Shown here piece after piece: positions 17,393-27,624 of a DNA stretch of 37,204 nt; positions within the stretch are counted from its first letter, which is position 1; the number at the start of each line of letters is the position of its first letter. The stretch spans positions 1-37,204 of the IMG/VR virus record IMGVR_UViG_3300042466_000302. One strand, 5' to 3'. The translations under genes and the position numbers were made by a program. Source of the DNA: a virus. The notes beneath the pieces were generated by a model. The model ran no database searches, was not told the origin of the DNA, and saw only the letters and a list, made by a program, of their open reading frames with translations.

Positions 17393-17830
17393 ATGGCAGA
17401 TTTCGACTATATGGGGTACAATCAAAAGAAGCGTGCAGCTGGTTCGGGGTACGCCTCGAAGCAGGCTGCTAATACGTATGCCAAGTTTCTGTCTCAGCAA
17501 CGTGGTGCCCGTAAGAAGTTTGACCTTCAACAGGGCTATGAGAAGCAAGCACCGAAGGTGGTTGGTTCGTTTACTAAGCGTGGTTTGGCTGGCCCTGGCG
17601 TTCAGTCCGGTATTTATCAGAAGGGTTTAACTGATTTTGCTCAGCAGAACTTTCGGGATTTAGCCGACATCAATGATGAGCAGGACCAAGAGATGCAGCG
17701 TTTAGAGTTTGAGGGCAAGCAGAACACTGCGGAGTATGACCAGCAGATTGCAGAGTTAGAAGCACAGAAGCAGGCTAGCATTGCTAGCGCTGCTGCAACG
17801 TTATCGGCGTTTAAGCCGTTTTTAAATTAG
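17393..17830 (+). CDS. Internal virion protein candidate, 145 aa
   Basis: The open frame begins at 17351, but ATG 17393, just after the upstream stop, is preferred because the longer form would overlap the fibre chaperone. The protein is basic at the N-terminus (MGYNQKKRAAGSGYASKQAA), then GAGPG-like in the centre (RGLAGPGVQSGIY). From about residue 85 it is a long coiled coil rich in Gln and Glu (DEQDQEMQRLEFEGKQ). Position before the giant protein and its helical character fit an ejected internal protein, but no family is recognised. Confidence 0.65.
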   Translation: MADFDYMGYNQKKRAAGSGYASKQAANTYAKFLSQQRGARKKFDLQQGYEKQAPKVVGSFTKRGLAGPGVQSGIYQKGLTDFAQQNFRDLADINDEQDQEMQRLEFEGKQNTAEYDQQIAELEAQKQASIASAAATLSAFKPFLN

Positions 17831-17839
17831 GAGATTAAA

Positions 17840-18553
17840 ATGGCTAAGGTTTGGACATACGATTCAAAAAAGAAAAAATGGGTTCAGGTGGATTATGCCC
17901 CATTTACGGACGACGAACGAAGTAGGTACGGTTTTTCCGGTGATACTACGGACTCACGCACCGCTAGTGCGATTTATAATGAACGTCGAGCAACAGGAAA
18001 GTTTGGCGCTCCTACTGAAGATGAAATTAACCAAGCAGAAGGTGACGCTTATAATTCTGATTCCAGAGTTGGGGGCAGGGGCGGCAAAGGCGGAGACCCT
18101 TATGCACGACTTATGTCAACACTTCGTAATTTAGGAAACTCTGCAGCTGGAAACATTAATACTTCTATGGATGCTTTGACACAGACACTTCAGGCTCAGG
18201 CTAATCCGTTTGCCGACTTTAAAGCGCAGCAGACACAAACAACGCCCGAGCTGTCTCAGCTTCTTCAATCCCAGGGTGTTTCTCAAGACCCGCTGCAACA
18301 GTTTGCTGCAAGTATTAATGCACAGAATCAGGGGCAGGCTGCTGCTTTTCAAAATCAAGCTAACGTAATGCGGGACATTTACGGAGCTAATCAGGCTGGT
18401 TCTATCAGTGACGTTGCTCAGCAACGTTCTGATTTAATGGCTCAACTACAGGGAAATTTGTTTGGTACTGGCGCTAGGTTGATGGGCAAACAGTCTCCTG
18501 ACCGTAATGCTGTTTTGCAAATGATTCTTCAGTCTATGAAAGCAGGTAAATAA
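17840..18553 (+). CDS. Internal virion protein candidate, 237 aa
   Basis: TAGGAG lies nine bases before ATG 17840. The N-terminus (VWTYDSKKKKWVQVDYAPFT) is basic and aromatic. Residues 75-85 are Gly/Arg-rich (RVGGRGGKGGD). The rest is Gln- and Ala-rich helix (QTLQAQANPF, AQQRSDLMAQLQGNLFGTGARL). This composition is frequent in podovirus ejection proteins that line the capsid interior. It overlaps nothing and is followed directly by the next internal protein gene. The function is inferred from location and composition. Confidence 0.65.
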   Translation: MAKVWTYDSKKKKWVQVDYAPFTDDERSRYGFSGDTTDSRTASAIYNERRATGKFGAPTEDEINQAEGDAYNSDSRVGGRGGKGGDPYARLMSTLRNLGNSAAGNINTSMDALTQTLQAQANPFADFKAQQTQTTPELSQLLQSQGVSQDPLQQFAASINAQNQGQAAAFQNQANVMRDIYGANQAGSISDVAQQRSDLMAQLQGNLFGTGARLMGKQSPDRNAVLQMILQSMKAGK

Positions 18554-19609
18554 ATGGACCCACAAGCTATTCAGATGTTAATGCAGTACATGGCTGCTGC
18601 TAAGGGCGGAAACAAAAACGTTAGCTCTATCTCCAACAATCTCAGCGACCCTGTGTTGCTTGCGTTGGCTGGTGTACTTGACCCTTATTATGGTGCTGGT
18701 GACAGTAGCACTACGTATGGTCAGTTTGCAAACGACCCTAGCACCCCTGCTGCTGTCAGGGCTGTTATGGATTATGTTGACCAGGGGATGAATCAGTATC
18801 AAATTGAGGCTCAAATCAACAATCTTGATGATGATGTAATCAAGGATTCCGGTTACACCGATGATATGCTTATTTCTATTGGTCGTGACATGGTTAAGGA
18901 AGGCGGTAAGAAAGGTTCCAACGTGTTTACCAAGGCCGGTCTTCGCAATCCCAATGACGTCTACACGGAAGCAGACGTTCCTTTGAATGAAAATGTTTCA
19001 AAGATGCTCAAACAACAGGGCGAGCGAAGAACTAAAGTTGACAAAAATTTAACCAAGGCAAGTGATTCTGCCAATAAGGCAAAAAAGAAGTTAGGACCAT
19101 TGTATGGAAAAGATTTCACAACTCCTGAGCTTCTTGCTTATTTGAAGAATGACCCTGAGGCTTCTAAGCTTTTAAAGGGAAAGAATATTGATTGGGATAA
19201 AGTTGACCCTAATACGGGTCAAATTTATAGTGGTCCTTTATCGGGAACAGCTCAAGATACTTCTTGGCAGCAGTTTACTCCTTGGGGTGCTTTATATAAT
19301 GTTGTTGACAAGGGCGTTACAGAAGTTGGAAGAACTGCGGAGATTATCGGTAAAGAAAACATTATGGGTGGAAAAGCTAAATATATTAGCGATGTTGTTG
19401 GTTACAAAAAGCCAGTAGACCCGTATGATTTGTACGAATACGAACAGGCCCAGTTGGATGTGAAGGCTAGTAAAATTGCTCAAGAACGTTTTGACAGGCT
19501 TGAGCAGGCAACTCGCCGTGGCGCTCTTAAGCGTGTTGCCGAGAAGGGTCAGACCCCTTTTACCGACCAAACCTCCACGTTGCTAAAGTTCATCGCTGGA
19601 ACTAAGTAA
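18554..19609 (+). CDS. Internal virion protein candidate, 351 aa
   Basis: I do not recognise a domain. The N-terminus is helical (QAIQMLMQYMAAAKGGNKN). The middle holds acidic segments (QYQIEAQINNLDDDVIKDSG) and a Lys-rich helix near 155-175 (KVDKNLTKASDSANKAKKKL). The C-terminus is charged and helical (KIAQERFDRLEQATRRGALK). The ATG follows one base after the previous stop. It lies directly upstream of the giant protein, separated by repeated start element copy 4. It is probably part of the ejection apparatus. Confidence 0.65.
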   Translation: MDPQAIQMLMQYMAAAKGGNKNVSSISNNLSDPVLLALAGVLDPYYGAGDSSTTYGQFANDPSTPAAVRAVMDYVDQGMNQYQIEAQINNLDDDVIKDSGYTDDMLISIGRDMVKEGGKKGSNVFTKAGLRNPNDVYTEADVPLNENVSKMLKQQGERRTKVDKNLTKASDSANKAKKKLGPLYGKDFTTPELLAYLKNDPEASKLLKGKNIDWDKVDPNTGQIYSGPLSGTAQDTSWQQFTPWGALYNVVDKGVTEVGRTAEIIGKENIMGGKAKYISDVVGYKKPVDPYDLYEYEQAQLDVKASKIAQERFDRLEQATRRGALKRVAEKGQTPFTDQTSTLLKFIAGTK

Positions 19610-19629
19610 CGATTTAAACATATAGTATG
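19607..19629 (+). promoter_or_regulatory. Repeated late start element, copy 4 (before the giant gene)
   Basis: The stop TAA begins TAACGA, then TTTAAA, CATATAG, T and ATG 19627. It has the same order as copies 2 and 3. The distance from ACGA to ATG stays at 14-16 bases in all four copies even though the CATATAG part shifts. No ribosome site is present before the largest gene of the genome. Confidence 0.55.
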
Positions 19630-22600
19630 GCTAATCCGTATACAGACATACGGGCTATCACTGCCCGTCTTGGGCAGGTTCAGCCCCGTGGAATGTCCAC
19701 CTCTGGTGGGCTGAATCCGACTACCCCTACTAAGTCTGACGAAGCAATTAAGCTTGGCCGAGCAGCTAATAAGTTTGCTATTCAGAACCCACAGTTGCGT
19801 GCACAGATTGAGTCTATTGCCAGTGGTTCCCGCAATGAACAGCCTAGTGGTTTTGTGGGTACTGTTCTTGGAAACCCTGTTGCGAAGACAGCGTTGAGAG
19901 GTCTTGAGGCTTTTACTATTCCTGGTCGTGCTGTTGTTTCTGTTGCTCGTGAACTTACTGACGCTGTTGACGGAAATGACCAAACAAAGGCCAGCTTTGG
20001 TGACTTTGGTAGGCAGGTCAAAGATTCGCAGTTTGGTTTCGGTAAAGCATTCAAGATTGATACTGGAAACATTTGGCTGGATAGGGCTATTGGTTTTGTT
20101 GGTGACGTTGCTCTTGACCCATTGACGTATGCAACTTTCGGTGCGTCTGCCGGTATTAGGGGTGTTGCTGGTTCTGCTAAGGCTGGAAACTACGCCAACA
20201 AGATGACCCTTGCTGCTAAGGTTTTGGAGAATACTGGCGACGCTGCGCTTGCTGCTAACGTCGCCCGTCGTGGTCGTGTTGCTTTGCGCAACAACCCCGA
20301 AGTTCTTGAGAGGGTTGGTGCCAACAAGTTTGGTGTTTACTTCTTTGGTAAGCGTGTCAAGGTTGGTAAAGACGGTATGGGTTGGCGTGTTCCCCTTAGT
20401 GGAACCATCGGTGAGATTGGTGAAGCTGCTCTTTCTCGTGCTCGTCTTGGTTTAACTAACACACGTCTTGGTAAGTATCTTCAGAAGATGACTATGCCTA
20501 AGGATTTCTTGGAGATGCGTCTTGGTGTTGCTCGTGGAACTTTAAATCCTGAAGATGCAGCTGATGCTTTGAAGTTGTTTCAAATTGTTCCCAAGCAACG
20601 TTTGGCTCGTGCTACCGCACAGCAAACTCTTGAACAGCAGTTGATGGGTATTCTCAAGTCTGAGGAAACAAACCTTGAGGCTTACCGCAAGTCTGTGTAT
20701 AAGTTTATTGAGGACCCTACTCGCTTGGCTGCTGCCAGCGAAGCCGAGAAGCGTGCATACACTGTATGGAAAGCTTTCTTGGATGAGCAGTTTGAGAGGG
20801 TTTCTACTTCATGGAAGAATGTTGACGAGGCTGCAGAGATTGGCAGGACAGAGAATTATTTCCCTAGAGTTCGCAGTGATGAAGCTCAGAAGTATATGGA
20901 CTCTGACGCCAATTTCGCTTCTGATGTTCGTGATATTTACATGGATGACCCTTTTGCTTTGCCTGGTGCTTTTACTCCTCGTTCTTTACGTCCGGGTAAA
21001 AAGTGGTTTGGTTATATCTTGCAAGAAACAGATATGACTACGGAGAGGTTGAATCAAATTGCTCGTACTCATGGTGGTATTGATTTTGATTTCTTTGAGA
21101 CGGATGTTGTTGACGTTATGCGCAAATACATCTCGGACACTGCTGACGAACTTGGTATCATTCAGCGTAATGCTGATTTAAAGGATACTGGATTCTTTAG
21201 GCGTATCGAGGAACAGCGCATCCGGGAACTTGAAATTGACGAGGATGATGTTGCTTCTGCTCGTGCTTTCTTGGATGAGCAGAACAACATGATGGTTGGT
21301 GTTGAGCAGGATTTCCGCAAGGCTGTTACTGACCTTGTTGATAATGTTCGTGCTGAACAGGCTCGTGTTTCCCAGGGTCTTGCTACTGGTGAGCGTTTGG
21401 CTCAGGACATGAGTAGGTACTTGTATGACATGATGGATGATGTTGCTCGCAAGTCTGACTTTATTGCTGGGTTGCGTCAACGTCTTGTTCAGTTGTGGGG
21501 TCAAGAGACTGACATTCCTTTGTATGCTCTTAGCGATGATTTCCCTGTTATGTTGCGTCCTGTTCTTGGACAGTTTGACCAAATGGTTAACGACTTGAAT
21601 GATTTTAATGTAATCATTAGCGATTTGCATGCACAGTCCATGAAGACTGGTTATGATGCTTACGCTGCTGAGGAAGCGTTGCGTCAGATTGAAGAGGGTG
21701 CTAACGCTGCTCATGCTGCTATGAAGGATGCACAGGAGTCGATTCGTTCGGCTATGGAGCTTTCTAACGTTATTGAGGGTGCTTGGGATTCTGTTGTTGC
21801 GGGTCGTTCGCCTCGTGTTGGTGGTACGGCTGCTCAGAAGGTTATTAAAGATATTGTTGATATTCTTGCTTTGCGTAAGTCTTCTACTGGTCAGAAGGCA
21901 CAGGTTGCTAGAGCCAAGGCTGTTGGTGTTAGTGGTGCTTTAAAGACTTTCTTGAGTGACGCTTTAGACCCTAGCAAGGTGAATAGTCCTGTTGCTGATT
22001 TTTATAAATCTTTTTGGGATGAAATTGCTGGTGCTGGACAATCAGGTATTGCACCAACCAGCGTTTCACGAATGACTGAAGATAGATTTTTTGAAATCAT
22101 CTTAAGTGCTGCTTCTCCTGACACAAGCATTGCTGATTTGCGTGCTGCTGCTGCATACGCTATTGGTCGTGACATTCGTCTTCATCAAGCGACAAAGGTT
22201 GAGGACCTTCCAAGATTTGTGCGTCGTTTCCATGAGGACCTTAAGAACATGCTCAAGGAAGCGGAGTTTGATGAGGCTGCACGTATTGCACGTGGAAAGT
22301 CAAGCAAGAATCTGCAGACTCAATTAGATAATCTTAAGAACCGTTGGGGCGCCGACTATGAGGCTGCTGTTACGATGAAGAACGACCTGGATGAGTTGGA
22401 TGGTGTTGCTCGTTTTGTTGATGATGGTTTCTCTGCACAGTTTGGCGAGGGTTGGGCTGATGTCGAGTTTACTGATGCTTTGATTCCTGCTTTGGAGCAG
22501 GGAATCTCTGACGGTGCTTCTAAAGCTTCACGTCTTCCTTGGTTGTATGAGTATATTGATAATGCGGATACAGTCCTTGGTAAGCAGACTGGTGATGTTG

Positions 22601-25600
22601 TTACTTTGGGCGAGGTTATGGAGCATGTTAAGAGACGTGCCGACCTTCTCCGCAAGTCATACTATGAGGACACTGTAGAGATTGAAGACGTAATTAGTGC
22701 GAACCTTTTGTCGGGACAGGGCAGCCGTGGTGCTACTCGGACTACTCGTGATGCTTTTGTTTCCAACTATGAGTCTAAGGTTCGTCAGGCTCGTAAGGTG
22801 GCTGACGCAGAGGCTCGTGTTCCACAGTATAGTCGTGGTGTTAAAGAGAAGCTTCGTACTGCCGATACTGCTCGTGCTAATCTTTCTGAAAGTCTTGTTC
22901 ATTACCAGGCTGTTTCTGATGCTGTTCAGAAGTTTGAGGCTATCTCTGGTGTGTTAGCCCCTCATGGTCTTGTGCCCACCGAGGACATGTGGCGTGGCAT
23001 TATGCGCACTGTTGCTGACCAGTATGGTTCTCAGTATTCCGACAAGGTTCGTCGTATTATTGCCGGAGAAGAAAAGTTTATGGAACTGTATGCTGACTTT
23101 GCGAAGAAGCTTCAAGAGATGAAGCGTCTTCCAGCGGAAGAGCAGATTCCTGTTTCTAGGTTGTTTAAAGAAGTTCTTGATGGTTTTATGTCGGGTGAAG
23201 ACGCTGAGCTTATGCGTGAGTTGCTTGGGCCTACTATGAGTCGTATGGTTGACAAGGCTGACATGCGTCTTGACATTAAGACTTTAGAGTCTGCGGTTCG
23301 TACGGCAGGCACAGAGGCGGAGAAGCAGGCTGCTAAGGTTCGTCTTGATGATTATATTCGTAATTATGTTATTCCTTGGGCTAAGGATGTTGACCCTACT
23401 ATTCGTGCTGACAAGAAACCGGCTGTTGACCTTCTTAAGGAACTGACAAGAAATGAAGAGATTTCTACTAGGGCTGTGAGCAAGGCCACTCTTCGTAAAT
23501 TCCGCACTCCTTTGAGCCGTGATGCTTCCGAGGAGGACATTTATCGTTGGCTTAACTCTATGATGAAGACGGTTGACCCTGCTACTGGCGAGACTGTTTC
23601 TCCTGGTGCTATTGCTAGGATGCGTGATTCGTATCAGGGTACCGAGATTTTCTTCCGTCGTATGAAAGACGGATACATTGATGTGGAGTCTTTCTTTGCT
23701 ACTCTTGATGGTTCTGCTGATACTCCTTCGGGTTATGCTGTTCAGATGATTGAGCTTGCCAATAGGCTTGATGGTGCTACTGTTCTTTCTGAAGAGAATC
23801 CTTTTATTCGTGGTTCCATGTTGGAAGCTGTTGGACCTAACTATCGAAAAGCATACAAAGATGGTGCCAAGGTGGTTAGCCGTGCAGAGGCGGAAGCAGC
23901 GGAGGCTGCCGAGCTGGCTGGTGTGGCACGAGAAATTGCTGACGCATATTCTAATCCCAACTTAACTGTCGACCAGCTGAAGGAGCTTGGTTTCACTAAG
24001 GCTATGATGGCCGAGCGTGAAGAGGTTTTGGCTGTGGAGCGTTTTGATGCTTCTATTGAATACGCTAACGCACTTAAAGACCAAGAGATGGTTTCTTTCT
24101 TGGATTCTGTTGCTGGTGTTAACTTCGCACAGTTTGATGAGGGTATTGTTGTTGGGACTAATCGTGTAGAAAAGTTTGCTGATGATTTTATTTCTGAAAC
24201 GGCTGGTAGTGTTGAAGCTGAAGTTAGTGTTCTTCAGCGTAAGCTTGAAGAGGTAGCTAGGTTTGAGGCTCAGAGTCGTGCCAAGGTTCTTGAACCGTAC
24301 ACGGTACAACGTGATGGTAAAACAACATGGAAGAGCGCAGAGCATAAGCGTGCTGCGCAAATGAAGCTTGACCAGTGGGCAAGCATGGAACAGGGCAAGT
24401 TCAGAAGTGAAACTGCAAGACTTCAGGGCCTGATTGACACTGCAGAACAACGTGTAACTGCATCTACCCGTGAGTCTATAGGTTTTGATGTTGTTCCTGT
24501 ATTCGCTAAAATGCCTGATGGTTCTGTTATTAAGTTTACACAGGCAGAGTGGGATTCTCTTTATATCCCACCATACAGCCAGGCTGGTCTTGCAGAAACT
24601 GGGCGTACTACCCGTGCCTTGATTAAGGAACGAAAGGATGTTCAGGAACTTTTAAACAGGGCTGTTGATAATTCGGCCAGCACTTGGGACCCTGCGAAGA
24701 AGGCGTATATACGCCGACTTCAAAAGCGCATTGAAATTCTTGATGTAAAAATTAAAGCTTCAGAGCTTGAGATTGAACGCAACATGAAGGTTGTTCGCAA
24801 CTCTGCCCTTGAGAAAGTTCGTATTCTTGTTAAGCAGTTGCAAGAATCAACACCACAAGATGGTGGTGTTCACTGGATGAACCAATGGCAGGACGTTGCG
24901 GACCAACTTGGTGCAAGAACACGTGAATCTGGAAACGTTATTATTGACGAAGACTGGACCAAGGTTCTTCCTTACAGTGTTATTCCTGATGCTGGTGGAC
25001 AGGTTAAACGTGCCTACGCAAACACAACACTGTCTTACTACTTTAATGTTTTAAAGCGTAGTGATGACTCTATGACTGCTGTCCCTCAGGCTTGGGGTAT
25101 TGTAGAGAATGGCATGCAGAAGCGTCGCAACTCTCTTCAGGCCATGTGGCGTAGCAACAAGTCTCATGCCGTATTGGAACAACGTGAAGAACTTGTTCGT
25201 GCTGCTGCTTTGACAGCATATGATGACTTTGAAAAGTATGCCCGTATGTCTGCTAAGGCTTCTGCAGAGGCACGCAAAGCTGCTGACCGTACTCGTGTCG
25301 CTGTCGACGATGTTCAGGAGTCCTTCCGTAAAGCTGTTATTGAGATGCGTAATGCAGAACTTCAGGCAGCTAAGGCTGCTGGCGCTACGTTTGATACCAA
25401 GACTCCGTTTTGGTCCACGAATACAGAGGTTAACTATACTCTTAATGGTAAGGTCTATAGTGTTCCTTCTGTTGCTGACATGTTAGCTGACCCTGCTAAG
25501 TATGCGAAGAAAGCAAGGCAACGTGGTGACTTGTTCTTTGACTTAAAGAAACCTGGTAATGTCGTAATATTTAATGAGGCTAACGAGGCTACCCGTGCGT

Positions 25601-27624
25601 CTATTGCTTTGTTTGGTATGCAGAATGTTTTGATGCGGGAGTCTGCTGATTTGTTTGAAGCTGGTGTTGTTAATCCTTCTTTTGCTAGAAGCAACGAAGT
25701 ATACAACTTGATGGTTCAGTGGTCCGAGGATGCTAAGACTTTGGCTGACAACATTAACTCTGTTCGTCAGGCTGTTGCTGCTGAAAGAGCAAACATTCAG
25801 GAAGACATCAGAAGAATGGCTGGCGACGTGTATACATATGATACCGGCGTTCCAAAGAAAGCACCTAAGCCGATTAGGGGACCACTTAGTGATGACCAGG
25901 TTCAGAAGCTTCTTGATGCGCCAACTAAGTCTGTTGAAACAATTAAGCTTGATGTGTTTGAGTTTGCTGCTGAACTTCGTGCTACACTCGACGACTTTGA
26001 CCCATCGGTTGAACTTAGTGTTGACGGCATGATGCAAATGGAAACTTTGATTTCCAATTTGCGTAAGCGTGCAAACATTATGGAACGTGTTGTTCAGGGA
26101 ATGCCAAGTGGGGCTGATACAGCGGCGTTGAATGCTTCTAAGAAGCCTGCTACTCGTGCTAGGTGGATGCAGGTTCATCTTGATTGGATTAATGGTAATC
26201 GTTCTGCTTTGCGTGCCCTTGCTCAGGCTGACCTTGCTGACCCGGGCGAGGCTCGTATTTGGAATGCTTTCTTGAGTGCGTTTGCTGCTGAGGGTAGGTT
26301 TACTTTGCAGGAGGGCCGTGTTGCTGCTGCTCGTTCTGCTTTGGACACCGCACAGGCTGGCACGTATGTCGAGAAGGTGTTGGACCCTGCTTCTAAGAAG
26401 TTCCGTGATGCAGCGAATGAAATTCTCGAAACACAGGGACGCACTATTGCGGATGACTTCAACATGCCTAGCTATTCTGTTAGCGCACCGTTGAATGAGA
26501 TTATGAACAACCTTGCCCGCATTAATGATGGTGCTATTCTTCGTGAACTTGGTGGTTTCATGAGTTCATATACTGGTTTCTTCAAGGCTTACGCTACTCT
26601 TAGCCCCGGGTTCCATGTGCGCAACTCCATCAGCAACAGCTTCCAGTTGTTTGCTGCTGGAGCTGAAGTGAAAAACATGAAGGCTGGTTTGAAGTTGTGG
26701 CGTTCTCTTGGTGAACATGTGAGAGATGGTGGAACTTTGGAAAGCTGGCTTGCTAGCGGTGCTGTGCCTGCGGGTATGGAAACGCAAGCACGTATCGCTG
26801 GAGAGGTTGCATTGGCTTTGGGTGGCGGTAAGACTGATGATGCTTTTGCCGAGTTTGTTGGTATGGGTAAGAACGTGCTTACAGATAACCCTGCTACTCG
26901 TGCTTCACGTAGCTTTGGTCAGCGTGTTGAGGGTTCTGCTCGTTTCATGTTGGCGTTTGACTCCGCTGTCAAGGGAGATACTTTCAATGAAGCATTTAAC
27001 CGTACTAGCCGTTTCTTGGTTGACTACAACAACCCAACGTTGTTGGATGAATCGGTTCGCAATATCCTTCCGTTTTGGACTTGGATGAGCCGTAACCTGC
27101 CGGTGCAGATTACAACACAGTGGACTAATCCTAAGCCGTATGTTGTGTATCAGCGTTTTGTAAACAACTTTAGCACCGAAGAGGACGAGCAGTTGCCTCC
27201 GTACTTGAGGGACAAGAATCCTATTCAGATTGGCAAGGGTACGTTCCTTGCTCCTGACCTTCCGTTCATGGCTGCACAAGAAACAATCAATCTTGCCAAT
27301 AACCCACGCAAGGCTTTGTCGATGGTTAACCCTGGCTTGCGTGTTCCTTTGGAACTTGCTGGTGGTAGGACTTTCTTTACTGGTCGTGAGTTTGGTAGCG
27401 AACCTGGCCAGCAAAGCGCTATGAGTTACTCGGCGCAGAACTTGTTGCCGATGCTTGGACAGATTGACCGCATCACAGACATGAGTGCTGGTTCGGACCA
27501 ACTTGGTTTGGCAAGATATCTTGGTGTACCTATCAGAGGTATGACCGAAGAGAAGCGCAACAACGAACTACAAAGACGATTGATTGAACTTCAACAACTA
27601 CAAAGAAGGACTGAGGGGTCTTAA
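19627..27624 (+). CDS. Giant internal virion / polyvalent-type protein, 2665 aa
   Basis: This one gene takes about one fifth of the genome. The N-terminal 150 residues include WLDRAIGFVGDVALDPLTYA near 150, a segment I associate with giant phage virion proteins. RTENYFPRVRSDEAQKYMD occurs near 412. Most of the protein is long charged helix. The C-terminal 350 residues hold FKAYATLSPGFHVRNSISNS and, near 2480, ILPFWTWMSRNLPVQI, a motif shared by large polyvalent and internal proteins of podoviruses. It may be injected, like T7 gp16, or carry enzymatic domains too diverged to name. I found no lytic transglycosylase, polymerase or protease motif. The reading frame is intact throughout. Confidence 0.8.
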   Translation: MANPYTDIRAITARLGQVQPRGMSTSGGLNPTTPTKSDEAIKLGRAANKFAIQNPQLRAQIESIASGSRNEQPSGFVGTVLGNPVAKTALRGLEAFTIPGRAVVSVARELTDAVDGNDQTKASFGDFGRQVKDSQFGFGKAFKIDTGNIWLDRAIGFVGDVALDPLTYATFGASAGIRGVAGSAKAGNYANKMTLAAKVLENTGDAALAANVARRGRVALRNNPEVLERVGANKFGVYFFGKRVKVGKDGMGWRVPLSGTIGEIGEAALSRARLGLTNTRLGKYLQKMTMPKDFLEMRLGVARGTLNPEDAADALKLFQIVPKQRLARATAQQTLEQQLMGILKSEETNLEAYRKSVYKFIEDPTRLAAASEAEKRAYTVWKAFLDEQFERVSTSWKNVDEAAEIGRTENYFPRVRSDEAQKYMDSDANFASDVRDIYMDDPFALPGAFTPRSLRPGKKWFGYILQETDMTTERLNQIARTHGGIDFDFFETDVVDVMRKYISDTADELGIIQRNADLKDTGFFRRIEEQRIRELEIDEDDVASARAFLDEQNNMMVGVEQDFRKAVTDLVDNVRAEQARVSQGLATGERLAQDMSRYLYDMMDDVARKSDFIAGLRQRLVQLWGQETDIPLYALSDDFPVMLRPVLGQFDQMVNDLNDFNVIISDLHAQSMKTGYDAYAAEEALRQIEEGANAAHAAMKDAQESIRSAMELSNVIEGAWDSVVAGRSPRVGGTAAQKVIKDIVDILALRKSSTGQKAQVARAKAVGVSGALKTFLSDALDPSKVNSPVADFYKSFWDEIAGAGQSGIAPTSVSRMTEDRFFEIILSAASPDTSIADLRAAAAYAIGRDIRLHQATKVEDLPRFVRRFHEDLKNMLKEAEFDEAARIARGKSSKNLQTQLDNLKNRWGADYEAAVTMKNDLDELDGVARFVDDGFSAQFGEGWADVEFTDALIPALEQGISDGASKASRLPWLYEYIDNADTVLGKQTGDVVTLGEVMEHVKRRADLLRKSYYEDTVEIEDVISANLLSGQGSRGATRTTRDAFVSNYESKVRQARKVADAEARVPQYSRGVKEKLRTADTARANLSESLVHYQAVSDAVQKFEAISGVLAPHGLVPTEDMWRGIMRTVADQYGSQYSDKVRRIIAGEEKFMELYADFAKKLQEMKRLPAEEQIPVSRLFKEVLDGFMSGEDAELMRELLGPTMSRMVDKADMRLDIKTLESAVRTAGTEAEKQAAKVRLDDYIRNYVIPWAKDVDPTIRADKKPAVDLLKELTRNEEISTRAVSKATLRKFRTPLSRDASEEDIYRWLNSMMKTVDPATGETVSPGAIARMRDSYQGTEIFFRRMKDGYIDVESFFATLDGSADTPSGYAVQMIELANRLDGATVLSEENPFIRGSMLEAVGPNYRKAYKDGAKVVSRAEAEAAEAAELAGVAREIADAYSNPNLTVDQLKELGFTKAMMAEREEVLAVERFDASIEYANALKDQEMVSFLDSVAGVNFAQFDEGIVVGTNRVEKFADDFISETAGSVEAEVSVLQRKLEEVARFEAQSRAKVLEPYTVQRDGKTTWKSAEHKRAAQMKLDQWASMEQGKFRSETARLQGLIDTAEQRVTASTRESIGFDVVPVFAKMPDGSVIKFTQAEWDSLYIPPYSQAGLAETGRTTRALIKERKDVQELLNRAVDNSASTWDPAKKAYIRRLQKRIEILDVKIKASELEIERNMKVVRNSALEKVRILVKQLQESTPQDGGVHWMNQWQDVADQLGARTRESGNVIIDEDWTKVLPYSVIPDAGGQVKRAYANTTLSYYFNVLKRSDDSMTAVPQAWGIVENGMQKRRNSLQAMWRSNKSHAVLEQREELVRAAALTAYDDFEKYARMSAKASAEARKAADRTRVAVDDVQESFRKAVIEMRNAELQAAKAAGATFDTKTPFWSTNTEVNYTLNGKVYSVPSVADMLADPAKYAKKARQRGDLFFDLKKPGNVVIFNEANEATRASIALFGMQNVLMRESADLFEAGVVNPSFARSNEVYNLMVQWSEDAKTLADNINSVRQAVAAERANIQEDIRRMAGDVYTYDTGVPKKAPKPIRGPLSDDQVQKLLDAPTKSVETIKLDVFEFAAELRATLDDFDPSVELSVDGMMQMETLISNLRKRANIMERVVQGMPSGADTAALNASKKPATRARWMQVHLDWINGNRSALRALAQADLADPGEARIWNAFLSAFAAEGRFTLQEGRVAAARSALDTAQAGTYVEKVLDPASKKFRDAANEILETQGRTIADDFNMPSYSVSAPLNEIMNNLARINDGAILRELGGFMSSYTGFFKAYATLSPGFHVRNSISNSFQLFAAGAEVKNMKAGLKLWRSLGEHVRDGGTLESWLASGAVPAGMETQARIAGEVALALGGGKTDDAFAEFVGMGKNVLTDNPATRASRSFGQRVEGSARFMLAFDSAVKGDTFNEAFNRTSRFLVDYNNPTLLDESVRNILPFWTWMSRNLPVQITTQWTNPKPYVVYQRFVNNFSTEEDEQLPPYLRDKNPIQIGKGTFLAPDLPFMAAQETINLANNPRKALSMVNPGLRVPLELAGGRTFFTGREFGSEPGQQSAMSYSAQNLLPMLGQIDRITDMSAGSDQLGLARYLGVPIRGMTEEKRNNELQRRLIELQQLQRRTEGS

